From assembly GCF_019042215.1 (NCBI RefSeq), contig NZ_JAHQCS010000131.1, positions 30,526 to 94,525 on the forward strand: a stretch of 64,000 nucleotides of DNA. The letters run 5' to 3'. Each line of letters begins with the position of its first letter. Positions within the stretch are counted from its first letter, which is position 1. Under the pieces are notes generated by a model. It was not told the origin of the DNA and did not search any database. It saw only the letters and a program-made list of their open reading frames with translations. The position numbers and the translations under genes were made by a program. Source of the stretch: Evansella tamaricis (GTDB lineage Bacteria; Bacillota; Bacilli; Bacillales; Salisediminibacteriaceae). Below, in pieces: positions 33,744 through 43,271 of the stretch.

Positions 33744-34579
33744 ATGTTTGTATAAATGGAGAGGATGCAATTCACAGAAACATTCCTCTTCTTTCCATTG
33801 TAATGCCAATATACAATCGTAAGGAAACAGTGGAGAGAGCTATTAACAGTGTAGTAAATCAAACTATTCCCCATTGGAAGTTATTAATGATTGACGACGG
33901 TTCAGTGGATGGTTCAGTGGATGTAATCCTCCCTTTTTTAAAAGATAATCGAATGAAATTAATCCGTCATGACAAGAACAGAGGTATATCCCATGTATTG
34001 AATACAGCGTTGACGCATATTGATACTCCATATTTTGTACAATTGGATTCTGATGACTGGTTTGAAGAATGGACACTTGAAAGATTAACTGTAGAAATTG
34101 AAAGAGCTCCTCAAGAAACGGCTCTTTTTTATGGAAATAGTAAACTGTTTAAAGATAAGGAAGGCAAGCTAAAAAAGATAAAACATATCGATCACAGACA
34201 ATTTGATGATAAGTATGATTTTTTGCAGTATTTGTCTTTTATGTTAACACCAAGGTGTTATCGTACAGACGCAGTCCGATTAGTGGGAGGATGGAATATA
34301 GATCGATGGTTTGATGGAAGGGTTATGGAAGACCGTCAAATGTGTCTAAAATTGATTGATTCTTTTCCAGTTAAATGGATAAATGAATATTTGTACAATT
34401 GTAGGGTGCACAAAAACCAATTATCGGGTAAAGAGAATATTGAAAAAAGGAATAAACTTCGAGAAGAGTTAATTTATTTTTATCTAAAGAAGTGGGGAGA
34501 TGAATATAACCCTGTTTTTACTTATAGTAGAAATGGATATTTAATAATAGATTATCTTCAAAAGAATGAGTCGGTATAA
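33737..34579 (+). CDS. GT2-family glycosyltransferase
   Basis: The 280-residue GT-A enzyme shows 'LSIVMPIYNRKETVERAINS', 'LLMIDDGSVDGS', the metal site 'FVQLDSDDWFEEWTLE' and 'RVMEDRQMCLKLID' (ED acid motif). It overlaps the dehydrogenase stop by 7 nt, indicating coupling. A 9-bp direct repeat 'GGTTCAGTGGATGGTTCAGTGGATG' inside codes for GSVDGSVD. The acceptor is unknown. Confidence 0.87.
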   Translation: MVDVCINGEDAIHRNIPLLSIVMPIYNRKETVERAINSVVNQTIPHWKLLMIDDGSVDGSVDVILPFLKDNRMKLIRHDKNRGISHVLNTALTHIDTPYFVQLDSDDWFEEWTLERLTVEIERAPQETALFYGNSKLFKDKEGKLKKIKHIDHRQFDDKYDFLQYLSFMLTPRCYRTDAVRLVGGWNIDRWFDGRVMEDRQMCLKLIDSFPVKWINEYLYNCRVHKNQLSGKENIEKRNKLREELIYFYLKKWGDEYNPVFTYSRNGYLIIDYLQKNESV

Positions 34580-34608
34580 ATAAAAGATAATTGTTTAAGT
34601 GGGGATAA

Positions 34609-35289
34609 ATGATGATTCATGCAATAAAGCATATAAAGCAAATGAGGAAAGGAAGAACTGAGCCACAATTAATGAAATGCAGCAACCAAAAAATATATGT
34701 AGTAAAGCCGTTGAATTTGATGTATAAGCGTTCTCTTGTTAATGAGTATATTTCATATAGACTTGGAAATTTGTTGAATCTTCCTTTACCAGAGTACAAT
34801 ATTATTACTATTTCAAGATCTGTTTTAATGGCATCTCCTTTGTCTGAAAAAAATTTTAGACCTGGATTGTGGTTTGGAACAATTTATAAAAGAAATGCAA
34901 AGGGGTTCACGGCAGACTTAGCGATATCATGTAAAAATTTAGATCAGTTGGCATCGATGTTTATTTTTGATGTATGGATTCATAATAGAGACCGTCATAA
35001 AGATCATGTTTTAATCGATAAAAATAAATTATTCTTAATTGACCATGATAAAGCGTTTACTGGTCGAAACTGGAACGGGGAGAAATTAATTCAACAAAGC
35101 CGAAATGCTAACATGAAGGTAAATAGCCATCACAAATATTTATTACATTATTCAGACAAAATGAACTTATATAGAGAAATTGATAGAATAAGTAAATTAA
35201 AAGTAACTGAATTGCAAAAAGTTATCCATTCCATCCCAAAAGTTGGGGTATTACTAAAAATGATCAAAGAAGTTTACTACATTTTTTAA
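34609..35289 (+). CDS. HipA-like kinase (HipA_2 type), copy 1
   Basis: A 226-residue protein with the C-terminal HipA-like kinase pattern: catalytic 'FDVWIHNRDRHKDHVLID' (N-x-D-R-H-x-x-N/D) and metal-binding 'LFLIDHDKAFTGRNW'. Residues 1-50 ('MMIHAIKHIKQMRKGRTEPQ', 'VVKPLNL') correspond to the nucleotide lobe. There is no HipB-like partner, so toxin-antitoxin function is unlikely; a role in phosphorylating a spore or glycan component is inferred. Its paralogue is at 52872. ATG 34609 follows a GTGGGGATAA site, 29 nt after the GT2 gene, and a terminator follows. Confidence 0.75.
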   Translation: MMIHAIKHIKQMRKGRTEPQLMKCSNQKIYVVKPLNLMYKRSLVNEYISYRLGNLLNLPLPEYNIITISRSVLMASPLSEKNFRPGLWFGTIYKRNAKGFTADLAISCKNLDQLASMFIFDVWIHNRDRHKDHVLIDKNKLFLIDHDKAFTGRNWNGEKLIQQSRNANMKVNSHHKYLLHYSDKMNLYREIDRISKLKVTELQKVIHSIPKVGVLLKMIKEVYYIF

Positions 35290-35345
35290 TGACACGACAA
35301 GAACTTTTACCTAAACTTTCAAAAAAATTTATTGAGTATGTAGAG

Positions 35346-35381
35346 AAGAAAAACCGTTGAATGAAATTAACGGTTTTTTAA
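35346..35381. terminator. Bidirectional terminator between convergent operons
   Basis: AAAAACCGTT / AACGGTTTTTTAA stem with a loop of about 10 nt. It overlaps the last four codons of the minus-strand glycosyltransferase gene and ends both the 31618-35289 run and the 45032-35367 operon. Confidence 0.8.
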
Positions 35382-36902
35382 TCGTCGTATTATTTTTCTA
35401 TCTTTGTTTCCGTCTAAGTAACCGCCTCTTTTATTGGTATGTCTAATATAATAGTCTAAAGCTTCAATATGATCACCTAGGAAGACTTCAAGTGCCCGAT
35501 ATTTATCAGAACCATGAATGTTCCCTGTAGTAATTTCATGGGAAGTTTTGATAACTATTTTTTGTTCAGCAATTATTGAGAATCCTTTCATTTCAGACAT
35601 AATAAAAAATAGAGGGGGAATCGTTAATTTATCCCATCCAATTTGTTCTATTACCCTTCGATGAATTGCGTGGGGAAGCGAGTACAAGGACGCATTTTTT
35701 AATTCAGGATTTTTACAGACTAGGTTCAGGAAATATTTAATAGTATTTATGGAATCTATCGGAATGATATCTGTTATTAAGTGTTCTGCATTAGTTAAGG
35801 CAATTTCTGTTCCATTTTCTATTGCTTCAAAAAAAGGCTCTGCCTCTTCTTTATTAATTCGTGTATTACAATCTGTAAAAAAGATAGCATCCCCGGAGCT
35901 ACGAGCTGCACCAATTGACCTACTTGCATTAATTCCTAAAGACTTTTCCTGATTTATTACTTTTGCACCTGTATTTTTTGCAAACTTAATCATCCTTTTT
36001 GATAATCCATATCCAGCAACAATAATTTCATCACTGATTAATTGTAGTTCTTTAATTACATTTAACAGTCCCCGTGTTTTTCCTTCACAAGTTATCACAA
36101 TACTGCGTTTATTTTTCCTCACGTTATTTAATGGATGAATATTACTTAATTTTTCCCTATTCCTTCCATCATGAAATCCAGCCCTAAATCCTTTAAGTTG
36201 TCTTAGATAGTGTAATGCTTCTACATGGTCTCCGATGATCCGGCTAGTAGAGTTGGGAAAAGGGGAATTACGCGCCTTCATTTTATGTTCTTTTGGTCGA
36301 AAGGGGTTTGAAGAAATAACATCTACTGGTTCTGGTGATGTAAAAAGGAGATTTTGTGTAATTCCAATGGTTTGGGATAAAGGTGGATCTACTAAATTCC
36401 ACCACCCTATTTTATCTAAAGCATTTTTACTCATTGCATTTGGTATAGCACCTAATGAATTTACTAATAAATCCTCGCGCTTTAAGAATATATTCAAAGC
36501 TCGTTTACATATAGCTGTTGGGAAGTGGTTCTCACGAAAAATTGTCCAATCTAAGTTGTTTAATACTACATCATAGCCCTTCATGATGGCTTTGACAAAT
36601 TGGGAAAGTTGAACTGATTCAATAAAAATGTCACCATCGAGAAACAATAGAATATCACCAGTTGCTTCGTAGGCACCCAATGCTTTACCTACATTGATTC
36701 CAAGGGCACTTTCATATTCAAGTACAATACAGTTCAATCCTTTAACAATCTTAGAGGTACGGTCAGTAGAACCATTAATAACAACGATAATTTCGTGAGG
36801 ATTTAATCTAATCAGTTCTTTGATTATCCTTTTTATTGTATTTTCTTCATTTTGTGCCTGAATGATGATGGATAAGTTATATTTCTTTGTTCCCTTAACC
36901 AT
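35367..36902 (-). CDS. Tandem GT2 protein (two glycosyltransferase-A domains)
   Basis: The 511-residue protein consists of two GT2 domains in a row. The first (about 10-250) has 'LSIIIQAQNEENTIKRIIKE', 'EIIVVINGSTDRTSKI' and 'DILLFLDGDIFIE' (DGD metal site). The second (about 268-500) has 'ISDEIIVAGYGLSKRMIKFA' and 'DAIFFTDCNTRINKEE', where the DxD is replaced by TDCN, so it may be non-catalytic or use a different metal arrangement. Both domains end in a 'GDHVEALHYLRQ' / 'GDHIEALDYYIR' motif. ATG 36902 is preferred over GTG 36911. It is the last gene of the ten-gene operon. Confidence 0.85.
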   Translation of the reverse strand: MVKGTKKYNLSIIIQAQNEENTIKRIIKELIRLNPHEIIVVINGSTDRTSKIVKGLNCIVLEYESALGINVGKALGAYEATGDILLFLDGDIFIESVQLSQFVKAIMKGYDVVLNNLDWTIFRENHFPTAICKRALNIFLKREDLLVNSLGAIPNAMSKNALDKIGWWNLVDPPLSQTIGITQNLLFTSPEPVDVISSNPFRPKEHKMKARNSPFPNSTSRIIGDHVEALHYLRQLKGFRAGFHDGRNREKLSNIHPLNNVRKNKRSIVITCEGKTRGLLNVIKELQLISDEIIVAGYGLSKRMIKFAKNTGAKVINQEKSLGINASRSIGAARSSGDAIFFTDCNTRINKEEAEPFFEAIENGTEIALTNAEHLITDIIPIDSINTIKYFLNLVCKNPELKNASLYSLPHAIHRRVIEQIGWDKLTIPPLFFIMSEMKGFSIIAEQKIVIKTSHEITTGNIHGSDKYRALEVFLGDHIEALDYYIRHTNKRGGYLDGNKDRKIIRRLKNR

Positions 36903-36922
36903 ACATCTCACATCCTCTTTCT

Positions 36923-37987
36923 TTACTTAATCTTTGATAGTATCGTTAAGTATTTCGATACGTAGCTATTTTGACTATAGTCTTTTTCAATTGTTTTCAA
37001 ACCATTTTGTGTTAGACGCGTACGTTTGCTTTTGTTTTCAATTAGGCGGTCTATTTGTTTGACGGCTTCTTCAATATCATCTGTTTTATATAATAATCCG
37101 TTATAGTTATGTTGAATAATTTCATTTTTCCCTTTCCTATTTGAACTGACAATTGGACAAGCACAGGCCATTGGTTCTAAAATAGCGTTGCCTAAGCCTT
37201 CTCTTAATGAAGTGGATAGGACACATCCTCCTGAATTAGCAATTAAGGAATACAGTTCTGGCATCTTGTGGTTTGGAACATTTGGAATTATTCTTGTTGA
37301 GGAATAGAGACGTATTTTTTTTAATTGTTTTTTCATATCTTTCAAGCACTTTGATGTGTTGGGATTGCAGATAATCCATAGTTCAATCTGATGTTTGAAA
37401 GATACATGATGTGATATTGTGATGAATTCTTTCCAATTTTTTGAGTTCTCTACTCTCCCGATAAATGCGATAATCTTTCTTCCCTTTTCTGGGACTGGAA
37501 AATCTTCCAAAGTTATTTTTTCTTTATAATGAAAGGAGGGGTCTACTGTATTCCCATCAATAAAAACAGGAATGTTTCTCACCAGTTTTGTTTTAACTAG
37601 TGGTTTTAAGTACTTCGCAATACAAATTACGGCATGGACTTTAAAGGATTTGTTTATTTTCCTAATTCCTTTAACGACTCCAGAACTCCATCCCCGTACT
37701 TCATAGATAATTTTTCCGGAAAAGTTTGTAGGTACCGCATCTAAATATTTCAGGGAATAGATAAAGGAAATAAAATCATATTTATTTTTTTTAATGTGCT
37801 CTCTGAATTGATCCTTATTATTAATATAGTAGGTTTGGATGTGCTGAAAGATATAATCCCCGTCGCCGGGGGAATGAAAAGCAACCTCTGCTTGAATACC
37901 TTCTGCCCGTAAAGCATTAATTCGGTTACGCGAAGAAGTTTGTAAACCACTGACATTTGGTTTTGGTATAACATATAGAATTTTCAT
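36923..37987 (-). CDS. GT4-family glycosyltransferase
   Basis: A 354-residue GT-B enzyme: N-terminal 'MKILYVIPKPNVSGLQTSSR', middle 'RKIIAFIGRVENSKNWKEFI', and the donor-binding 'GCVLSTSLREGLGNAILEPM' E-x7-E-type motif followed by 'ACPIVSSNRKGKNEII'. It transfers a sugar from a nucleotide donor with retention. ATG 37987 follows AGGATGTG; the longer frame to 38014 has no better signal. It lies between the tandem GT2 gene and the GT4 paralogues of the operon. Confidence 0.85.
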   Translation of the reverse strand: MKILYVIPKPNVSGLQTSSRNRINALRAEGIQAEVAFHSPGDGDYIFQHIQTYYINNKDQFREHIKKNKYDFISFIYSLKYLDAVPTNFSGKIIYEVRGWSSGVVKGIRKINKSFKVHAVICIAKYLKPLVKTKLVRNIPVFIDGNTVDPSFHYKEKITLEDFPVPEKGRKIIAFIGRVENSKNWKEFITISHHVSFKHQIELWIICNPNTSKCLKDMKKQLKKIRLYSSTRIIPNVPNHKMPELYSLIANSGGCVLSTSLREGLGNAILEPMACACPIVSSNRKGKNEIIQHNYNGLLYKTDDIEEAVKQIDRLIENKSKRTRLTQNGLKTIEKDYSQNSYVSKYLTILSKIK

Positions 37988-38027
37988 AAATGATATTTCA
38001 CATCCTAGTATCAACTTCTTTTACGAC

Positions 38028-38930
38028 TTATTTCATGGACAAAAAAAACGTTTCCCATTCCCTTTTGCAAATATCCCAAGTCCAGCCATTTACTATTGTA
38101 TTTCTAATATTCTTTGAAAACTTTTTTCTCATATTAGGATTTTTTTGTAATAATTTTATTGAATATGCTATGTCGTCTGAATTTCTAGGTATGATTAGTC
38201 CATTTTTCTTATGATTGATTAATTCAGGAACAATGCCCACTTTCGTAGAAATAATGGGTACTCCACAAGAAGCCGCCTCTAAAATGGGAAGGGGAATATG
38301 TTCGGACTTGCTGGAACAGATGAAACAATCTAATTCCTGATAATAGCTAACCATTTTTTCTCTTGGAACTCTACTGGTATAGGTCCTTGTTTCAAAATGA
38401 ATCTTCTTGACCTTTCGTATGGCTTTCTCAACGATATTGTATCCCTTTAATTCTCTGTAGTTTTTCTTGTCGATTCTTCCAACCCAACCCACATTAAATG
38501 AATAGTTTTTTCCTTGTTTAGGATTAGGTTTAAATAAATTTTCATTTATTCCGACCCTAGTTTTATGAATTGAAAGATATGGTTTAAATATGTTTTGAAT
38601 TTGGTTGGAGGCTGTATTAATGCCTCGAAATGATTTTAGAAAATCAATAAAGTTTTTATTTATTTCATGATTATTTACGTGCTTTTCAAAAACACGGAGG
38701 GAAGTTATACCTGTTGCCATTTTATGAAAAGGTATTTTGAGTTTTTTGATTTTTTTAGCAATACTTAAGGACATGGGGTAAATAAGGTCGTATTCAAACT
38801 GATCCGTTTCCTTTACTTGACCAGCATATTTTAAATATAATTCGATTTCTTCAAAAGGTTGTGATAAAAGATCTTTTGCCCGATGATCAAATGCCCATCC
38901 AGGGTTGTTTGGAACAATAAGTATTTTCAT
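38028..38930 (-). CDS. GT4-family glycosyltransferase, paralogue A
   Basis: The 300-residue protein begins 'MKILIVPNNPGWAFDHRAKD' and contains 'FNVGWVGRIDKKNYRELKGY' and the donor motif 'SSKSEHIPLPILEAASCGVP'. Two other genes in the window (39670-40599, 45244-46149) share this layout almost motif by motif, so they form a recently expanded family. In this copy the 'SESEGLPNPVLEAAS' of its sisters reads 'SKSEHIPLPILEAAS', a change next to the donor-binding glutamates. ATG 38930 follows AAGGGGGAGC. Confidence 0.85.
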   Translation of the reverse strand: MKILIVPNNPGWAFDHRAKDLLSQPFEEIELYLKYAGQVKETDQFEYDLIYPMSLSIAKKIKKLKIPFHKMATGITSLRVFEKHVNNHEINKNFIDFLKSFRGINTASNQIQNIFKPYLSIHKTRVGINENLFKPNPKQGKNYSFNVGWVGRIDKKNYRELKGYNIVEKAIRKVKKIHFETRTYTSRVPREKMVSYYQELDCFICSSKSEHIPLPILEAASCGVPIISTKVGIVPELINHKKNGLIIPRNSDDIAYSIKLLQKNPNMRKKFSKNIRNTIVNGWTWDICKREWETFFLSMK

Positions 38931-38971
38931 TTGCTCCCCCTTTTCACGTGAAATCGGATGTTTACAGACTG

Positions 38972-39655
38972 TCAGTACATTTTCTTAAAATACAAAAGGT
39001 TCTTTTGGACGAGTTTATCAATTTTGCATTTGTATTCCTTATCTTTTTGGATTCCCTTTTTTCGATATAAAGGCTTCAACCAATTTTTTCCCCGCCTTAT
39101 GGCTATAACTGGGATCTTTTTCTTTGCTGCTTTGCATCCTATAATCCAATCCACCATATTTGTGTCTTGAAAAGCTTCAGGGGAAATTTTCATGTTTTTT
39201 GTATAGAAACAGGATGTGCCTGTTCCTGGTATTAATATTTTTGTGTGTTTTTGTAACTGTTTATGGGAGGTAAATACTTTCCTGTTTTTTGCTATATTTT
39301 TTACCGTTTTTTCTGGATGGAAAGTAGAACCATGAACACAGGCAATAATTTGATTATTATAAGCTTTCATCACTTTGATTAGTTTCTTGACATAATCTTC
39401 TGGATAAAGGAAGTCATCATCTACCGTCAAATAGTAACCATCGGTTTGGTTATATCCAATAAATTTCATCTCTGCCCCTTTATTTTGTTTAGAACAGGAT
39501 AGTTTTATTTTAGAATGTTGTTTTAAGAATTCTGGACAAATAGTTGCACCGTTAACATGGACAAACATTTGGTCGCATTGTTTTAATAATAAAGGTATAC
39601 TTTCTTCTAGGTTTTTGAACCTGCTGGGTATGACTGCCATCCCAATACAAATCAC
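38972..39655 (-). CDS. GT-A-type glycosyltransferase, small
   Basis: The 227-residue protein has 'MAVIPSRFKNLEESIPLLLK', a DDD metal site in 'GYYLTVDDDFLYPEDYVKKL', 'GTGTSCFYTK' and 'NMVDWIIGCKAAKKKIP'. It is a GT2-like fold without the usual family name. The start is GTG 39655, 8 nt after AAGGGAG; the next Met is inside the first beta-strand. It lies between two GT4 paralogues in the operon with gaps of 41 and 14 nt. Confidence 0.78.
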   Translation of the reverse strand: MICIGMAVIPSRFKNLEESIPLLLKQCDQMFVHVNGATICPEFLKQHSKIKLSCSKQNKGAEMKFIGYNQTDGYYLTVDDDFLYPEDYVKKLIKVMKAYNNQIIACVHGSTFHPEKTVKNIAKNRKVFTSHKQLQKHTKILIPGTGTSCFYTKNMKISPEAFQDTNMVDWIIGCKAAKKKIPVIAIRRGKNWLKPLYRKKGIQKDKEYKCKIDKLVQKNLLYFKKMY

Positions 39656-39669
39656 CTGTATCTCTCCCT

Positions 39670-40599
39670 TTAATAAATATTTCTATTAGGATTAGACGCT
39701 AAGGTTTGAAAAAACTGTTCCCATTCTTGTTTACAATGATCCCATGTCCATTGTTCTTTAATTGTTCTGCGAATATTTTTAGAGAATTTCTTCCTTTTTG
39801 AGGGATTTCTTTTTAAATCCAAAATTGCTTTTCGGATAGAGGCTGCATTTCTGGATACAATTAGTCCATTCTGATTATGTTTGATCAATTCTGGAACGAT
39901 CCCTACATTCGTTGATATAATAGGTACACCGCAAGAAGCTGCTTCAAGTACCGGGTTGGGTAATCCTTCTGATTCACTGGAACAAACAAAGCAATCCAAT
40001 CCATGATAAAAAGAAACCATTTCATCTCTCGATACCTTTTTTTCTTTAAACGTTCGAATGTCCAACTTTATGTTAGCCCCCTTGATGGCTTCTAACACAA
40101 TGTCATATCCCTTAAGATTCCGATAATTTTTCTTGTCGATTCTTCCAACCCAACCGACTGTAAATAATTTATTTTTGGTATGATTTTTACTAGTAGTAAA
40201 GAGTTCAGAATTAATACCAATTCTTGTTTTATAAATGGGGATATATGGGCTAAAAGTATTGGTTATTTCCTCGGACCAGGCATTGATTCCGCGGAATCTG
40301 CAGATAAAGTCAAGAAAATCATTATTTAGTCCTTTGTCGGTCCAGTATTTTTCGTATACTCTGACGGAAGTAATTGCTGATGCCATATCTTGATATGGAA
40401 TCCCCTTTTTATGAAGCCATTTTCCTAAGCTAATGGACATGGGATAAAGGAGATCATATTGGGCAAGTTTTCGTATGTCAATCTCATCACGGTAAATAAG
40501 TTCCAACCTAAAGTTAGAAAATGAAAATGACAGCAAATCCTTTGCCCGGTGATCAAATGCCCACCCAGGGTGATCAGGGATTAAAAGTATTTTTTTCAA
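39670..40599 (-). CDS. GT4-family glycosyltransferase, paralogue B
   Basis: The 309-residue GT-B enzyme starts 'MKKILLIPDHPGWAFDHRAK', has 'LFTVGWVGRIDKKNYRNLKG' and donor motif 'SSESEGLPNPVLEAASCGVP', then 'GIVPELIKHNQNGLIV'. It is very close to paralogue A (38028) and to the protein at 45244. ATG 40599 follows AAAGGGGGATTAC. Functional differences between the paralogues cannot be read from the sequence. Confidence 0.87.
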   Translation of the reverse strand: MKKILLIPDHPGWAFDHRAKDLLSFSFSNFRLELIYRDEIDIRKLAQYDLLYPMSISLGKWLHKKGIPYQDMASAITSVRVYEKYWTDKGLNNDFLDFICRFRGINAWSEEITNTFSPYIPIYKTRIGINSELFTTSKNHTKNKLFTVGWVGRIDKKNYRNLKGYDIVLEAIKGANIKLDIRTFKEKKVSRDEMVSFYHGLDCFVCSSESEGLPNPVLEAASCGVPIISTNVGIVPELIKHNQNGLIVSRNAASIRKAILDLKRNPSKRKKFSKNIRRTIKEQWTWDHCKQEWEQFFQTLASNPNRNIY

Positions 40600-40622
40600 A
40601 GAGTAATCCCCCTTTACAATAC

Positions 40623-41438
40623 TTATTTGTGCAAATATTTATATAGTAGTGTAACTTCTTTGATCGGCAACTGATTCATAATCTTTTTGAATATCGGATC
40701 TTCATAATAACTCAGAAGGAGATTCTTAAGCTCAGAGTAATGTAAACTTCTATTTCGATTAATATAATCATTAAACTTTTTACTGTGATTTCTATTTCGC
40801 AAAATTCCTAAATGAAATCCGTGGTGGGGACGAAATGGATATTTTTTAATTTTGCCTATGCCAAATTTTTCTTTCAATAGCTCATAAAGAAATATTTCAT
40901 TTCTGCCATATTCTAATATTTTTTTTTCTAACTTGTGAGGATGAGAAAGATAGAAATCTATTGTACTACTGAGCTTTTCATAGTATTCTTTTGTTTTATA
41001 AAAGTGAAGTCCGGTCATTCGGCGTGTATTAGGCCTAATTTTATTACTGTATGGTAATCCTATTTTATTGCAATGGTTTAAGTGAGCTTCTAGTAGAGAA
41101 GGCTTTTCTTTAACGATTAAAAAATCTACATCCCCGATATAAACATGTTCAAAGTGTTTAAATTCCTTTTGTGGCAATAAAAACCTCCACGTTTTTCCAA
41201 CTTGATTTTGATCAAATTTTATATTAGACAGGTAGTTTTCTTTAACTGTAAAGTTACTTGAGAGTTCATCCGCTATCAATGTTAAACAATTTTTTTCGTT
41301 TTTTGAGAGTGTGGTATTTGAGAACACTTTTACATAATATTCAGGGTAGCTCTTTAAAATGCTGTATATATAATATGGGATATATCTCGAATAACTCCCA
41401 AATACAAAAACAGAGATACATAAGGGAAAGTATTTCAT
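40623..41438 (-). CDS. Glycosyltransferase-like protein (DxD-containing, unassigned family)
   Basis: The 271-residue protein begins with a hydrophobic strand ('LCISVFVFGSYSRYIPYYIY') and contains 'EHVYIGDVDFLIVKEKPSLL', a DVD metal-type motif, then 'RMTGLHFYKTKEYYEKL' and 'YGRNEIFLYELLKEKFG'. The arrangement resembles GT8/alpha-1,4-type or core-type enzymes, but I cannot place it. The start is ATG 41438 after CTGGAGTGAG. It directly follows sat in the operon (24-nt gap), linking sulfate activation to glycan assembly. Confidence 0.65.
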   Translation of the reverse strand: MKYFPLCISVFVFGSYSRYIPYYIYSILKSYPEYYVKVFSNTTLSKNEKNCLTLIADELSSNFTVKENYLSNIKFDQNQVGKTWRFLLPQKEFKHFEHVYIGDVDFLIVKEKPSLLEAHLNHCNKIGLPYSNKIRPNTRRMTGLHFYKTKEYYEKLSSTIDFYLSHPHKLEKKILEYGRNEIFLYELLKEKFGIGKIKKYPFRPHHGFHLGILRNRNHSKKFNDYINRNRSLHYSELKNLLLSYYEDPIFKKIMNQLPIKEVTLLYKYLHK

Positions 41439-41462
41439 CTTCTCACTCCAGTAAATCATTAA

Positions 41463-42632
41463 TTAGTGCTGATTATAAACGTATGCTTTCTGCAGGATTT
41501 TTGCCACTTCTGGACGTGTAAACTCTACAGGTAAAGTTTCTCCGTTCATGAGCTTTTGTCGCACTGCTGTACCGCTTAAGATCAGATGATTATCTGTTGG
41601 ATGAGGACATGTTTTTTTGCTAACTATACTATTACATTTGTTGCAGAAAAAGGAATGCTCAAAACAAAGAGGTATAATTCCAAGCTCCTTTTGATTGATG
41701 CTTCTAATTAAATCCTGTGCATCATATGTCCCATAATAATCACCGACTCCGGCATGATCCCTGCCAATGATCATATGTGTACAACCATAATTTTTTCGGC
41801 AGATTGCATGGAAGACAGCTTCTCTGGGGCCTGCATATCTCATTGCTGCAGGAAACACAGATAAACATGTTCGCTCAGAAGGATAATAGTTTTCAATTAA
41901 CTTTTCATAGCTTTTCATTCGGACATTTGCAGGAATATCATCGCTTTTTGTTGTTCCAATCAGTGGGTGAAGGAAAAGTGCGTCGGTTAACTCCAATGCG
42001 CATTTTTGAATATATTCATGAGCTCTGTGGATTGGATTTCTTGTTTGAAAAGCTGTGACAGAAGTCCATCCTTTCTCTTTAAAAAGCTGTCGAAGTTCCA
42101 TCGGGTCTTTGTCGTAGACTGGAAAGTATGAAAACGGTCTGTTAACTAGTTTAATAGGTCCCCCAATCAATATTTCACCCTGTTTCATTAGTTTTGCCAC
42201 TCCAGGATGATGTTGGTCTGCTGTCTGATAAATTTTTGATGATTCTGTTGTTTTACAGTAAGAATATTTTTCCTTTACGTCTAATACAGCCAACAGTCTG
42301 TCAGGATCTTTTGGGCAGAACAAGGCAATTCTCTCATTTTCTTTTATTCCAACAGCTGTTTCCTTTGAAACTGGAAACGTGATAGGGATCGGCCAAATAA
42401 GCCCATTTGCAAGTTTCATATTGTCTAATACACATTCGTAGTCTTTCTTTCCCATAAATCCCGTTAGGGGGCTGTATGCTCCATTAGCCAATAAGAGTAG
42501 ATCTCCTTTAACCCTTTCATCAACATAAATTCTTTTCATTTCAGGTTCTTGTAAGATTAACTCCTTTTTTTCACAATTGGAAGCGAATAAATTAATTAGT
42601 TCACCACCATGAGGTTTATTACCGAACTCCAT
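41463..42632 (-). CDS. sat: Sulfate adenylyltransferase (ATP sulfurylase)
   Basis: The 389-residue single-chain enzyme makes adenosine 5'-phosphosulfate (APS) from ATP and sulfate. It shows the nucleotide-binding 'AFQTRNPIHRAHEYIQKCAL' (HxxH), 'HMIIGRDHAGVGDYYG', and the zinc ligands 'SFFCNKCNSIVSKKTCPH'. Length matches bacterial Sat. ATG 42632 starts immediately after the cysC TAA with GGAGGGAAG as its ribosome site, so the two are coupled. No PAPS reductase or sulfite reductase gene is present here; the neighbours are glycosyltransferases, which points to sulfation rather than cysteine synthesis. Confidence 0.96.
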   Translation of the reverse strand: MEFGNKPHGGELINLFASNCEKKELILQEPEMKRIYVDERVKGDLLLLANGAYSPLTGFMGKKDYECVLDNMKLANGLIWPIPITFPVSKETAVGIKENERIALFCPKDPDRLLAVLDVKEKYSYCKTTESSKIYQTADQHHPGVAKLMKQGEILIGGPIKLVNRPFSYFPVYDKDPMELRQLFKEKGWTSVTAFQTRNPIHRAHEYIQKCALELTDALFLHPLIGTTKSDDIPANVRMKSYEKLIENYYPSERTCLSVFPAAMRYAGPREAVFHAICRKNYGCTHMIIGRDHAGVGDYYGTYDAQDLIRSINQKELGIIPLCFEHSFFCNKCNSIVSKKTCPHPTDNHLILSGTAVRQKLMNGETLPVEFTRPEVAKILQKAYVYNQH

Positions 42633-43253
42633 TTAATCTTCCCTCCTGTATGATATGCCTTTTATCCTTGGAATTAAATAATCCATTAATTGATCAACCG
42701 ATTTGTTTATTGAGTTCTTTTCAGTATTTACTGTTATCTCCGGTTTTTTTGGTTTTTCATATGGTTGGGAAATGCCAGTGAATTCTTCTATTTCACCAGA
42801 ACGGGCCTTTTTATATAATCCTTTTGGATCTCGATTCTCACATTCATCCAGTGAGCAATCCACAAAAACTTCAATAAAATCCCCCGTGCGAAAAACACGT
42901 CTGGCCATATCTCTGTCGGACTGAAAAGGAGAGATGGCAGCAACGATAGTAACAATACCTGCGTCAACAAATAATCTGCTCACTTCGGCAATTCTTCTGA
43001 TATTTTCTTTTCGGTCTCTCGGATTGAAATCTAAGTTTTTATTTATTCCGTGTCTTAAATTATCCCCATCAAGTAAAAAAGTGTGAATTTTCTTACTGTA
43101 CAGTAATCTCTCTAGATGGTTGGCAATGGTTGATTTTCCCGATCCTGACAAGCCAGTTAACCAGACAACCAGACTGGTATGGCCTTTCAACTTCTTATAA
43201 TCTTCCATTTGAAGATCTACCTGATGCCAGAAGATATTTTTTTCGTCATTCAT
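42633..43253 (-). CDS. cysC: Adenylylsulfate (APS) kinase
   Basis: The 206-residue kinase phosphorylates APS to PAPS, the donor for sulfotransferases. The P-loop is 'VWLTGLSGSGKSTIANHLER', followed by 'FLLDGDNLRHGINKNLDF', 'IVAAISPFQSDRDMARRVF' and 'FVDCSLDECENRDPKGLYKK', all family hallmarks. ATG 43253 starts 18 nt after the permease gene. The order permease-cysC-sat is fused to the glycosyltransferase operon. Confidence 0.96.
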   Translation of the reverse strand: MNDEKNIFWHQVDLQMEDYKKLKGHTSLVVWLTGLSGSGKSTIANHLERLLYSKKIHTFLLDGDNLRHGINKNLDFNPRDRKENIRRIAEVSRLFVDAGIVTIVAAISPFQSDRDMARRVFRTGDFIEVFVDCSLDECENRDPKGLYKKARSGEIEEFTGISQPYEKPKKPEITVNTEKNSINKSVDQLMDYLIPRIKGISYRRED

Positions 43254-43271
43254 TTTAAATCACTCCAATGG

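Noticed and set aside
34609..35289. HipA toxin of a toxin-antitoxin pair
   Set aside because: No HipB-like helix-turn-helix gene is adjacent, and the paralogue at 52872 also lacks one.
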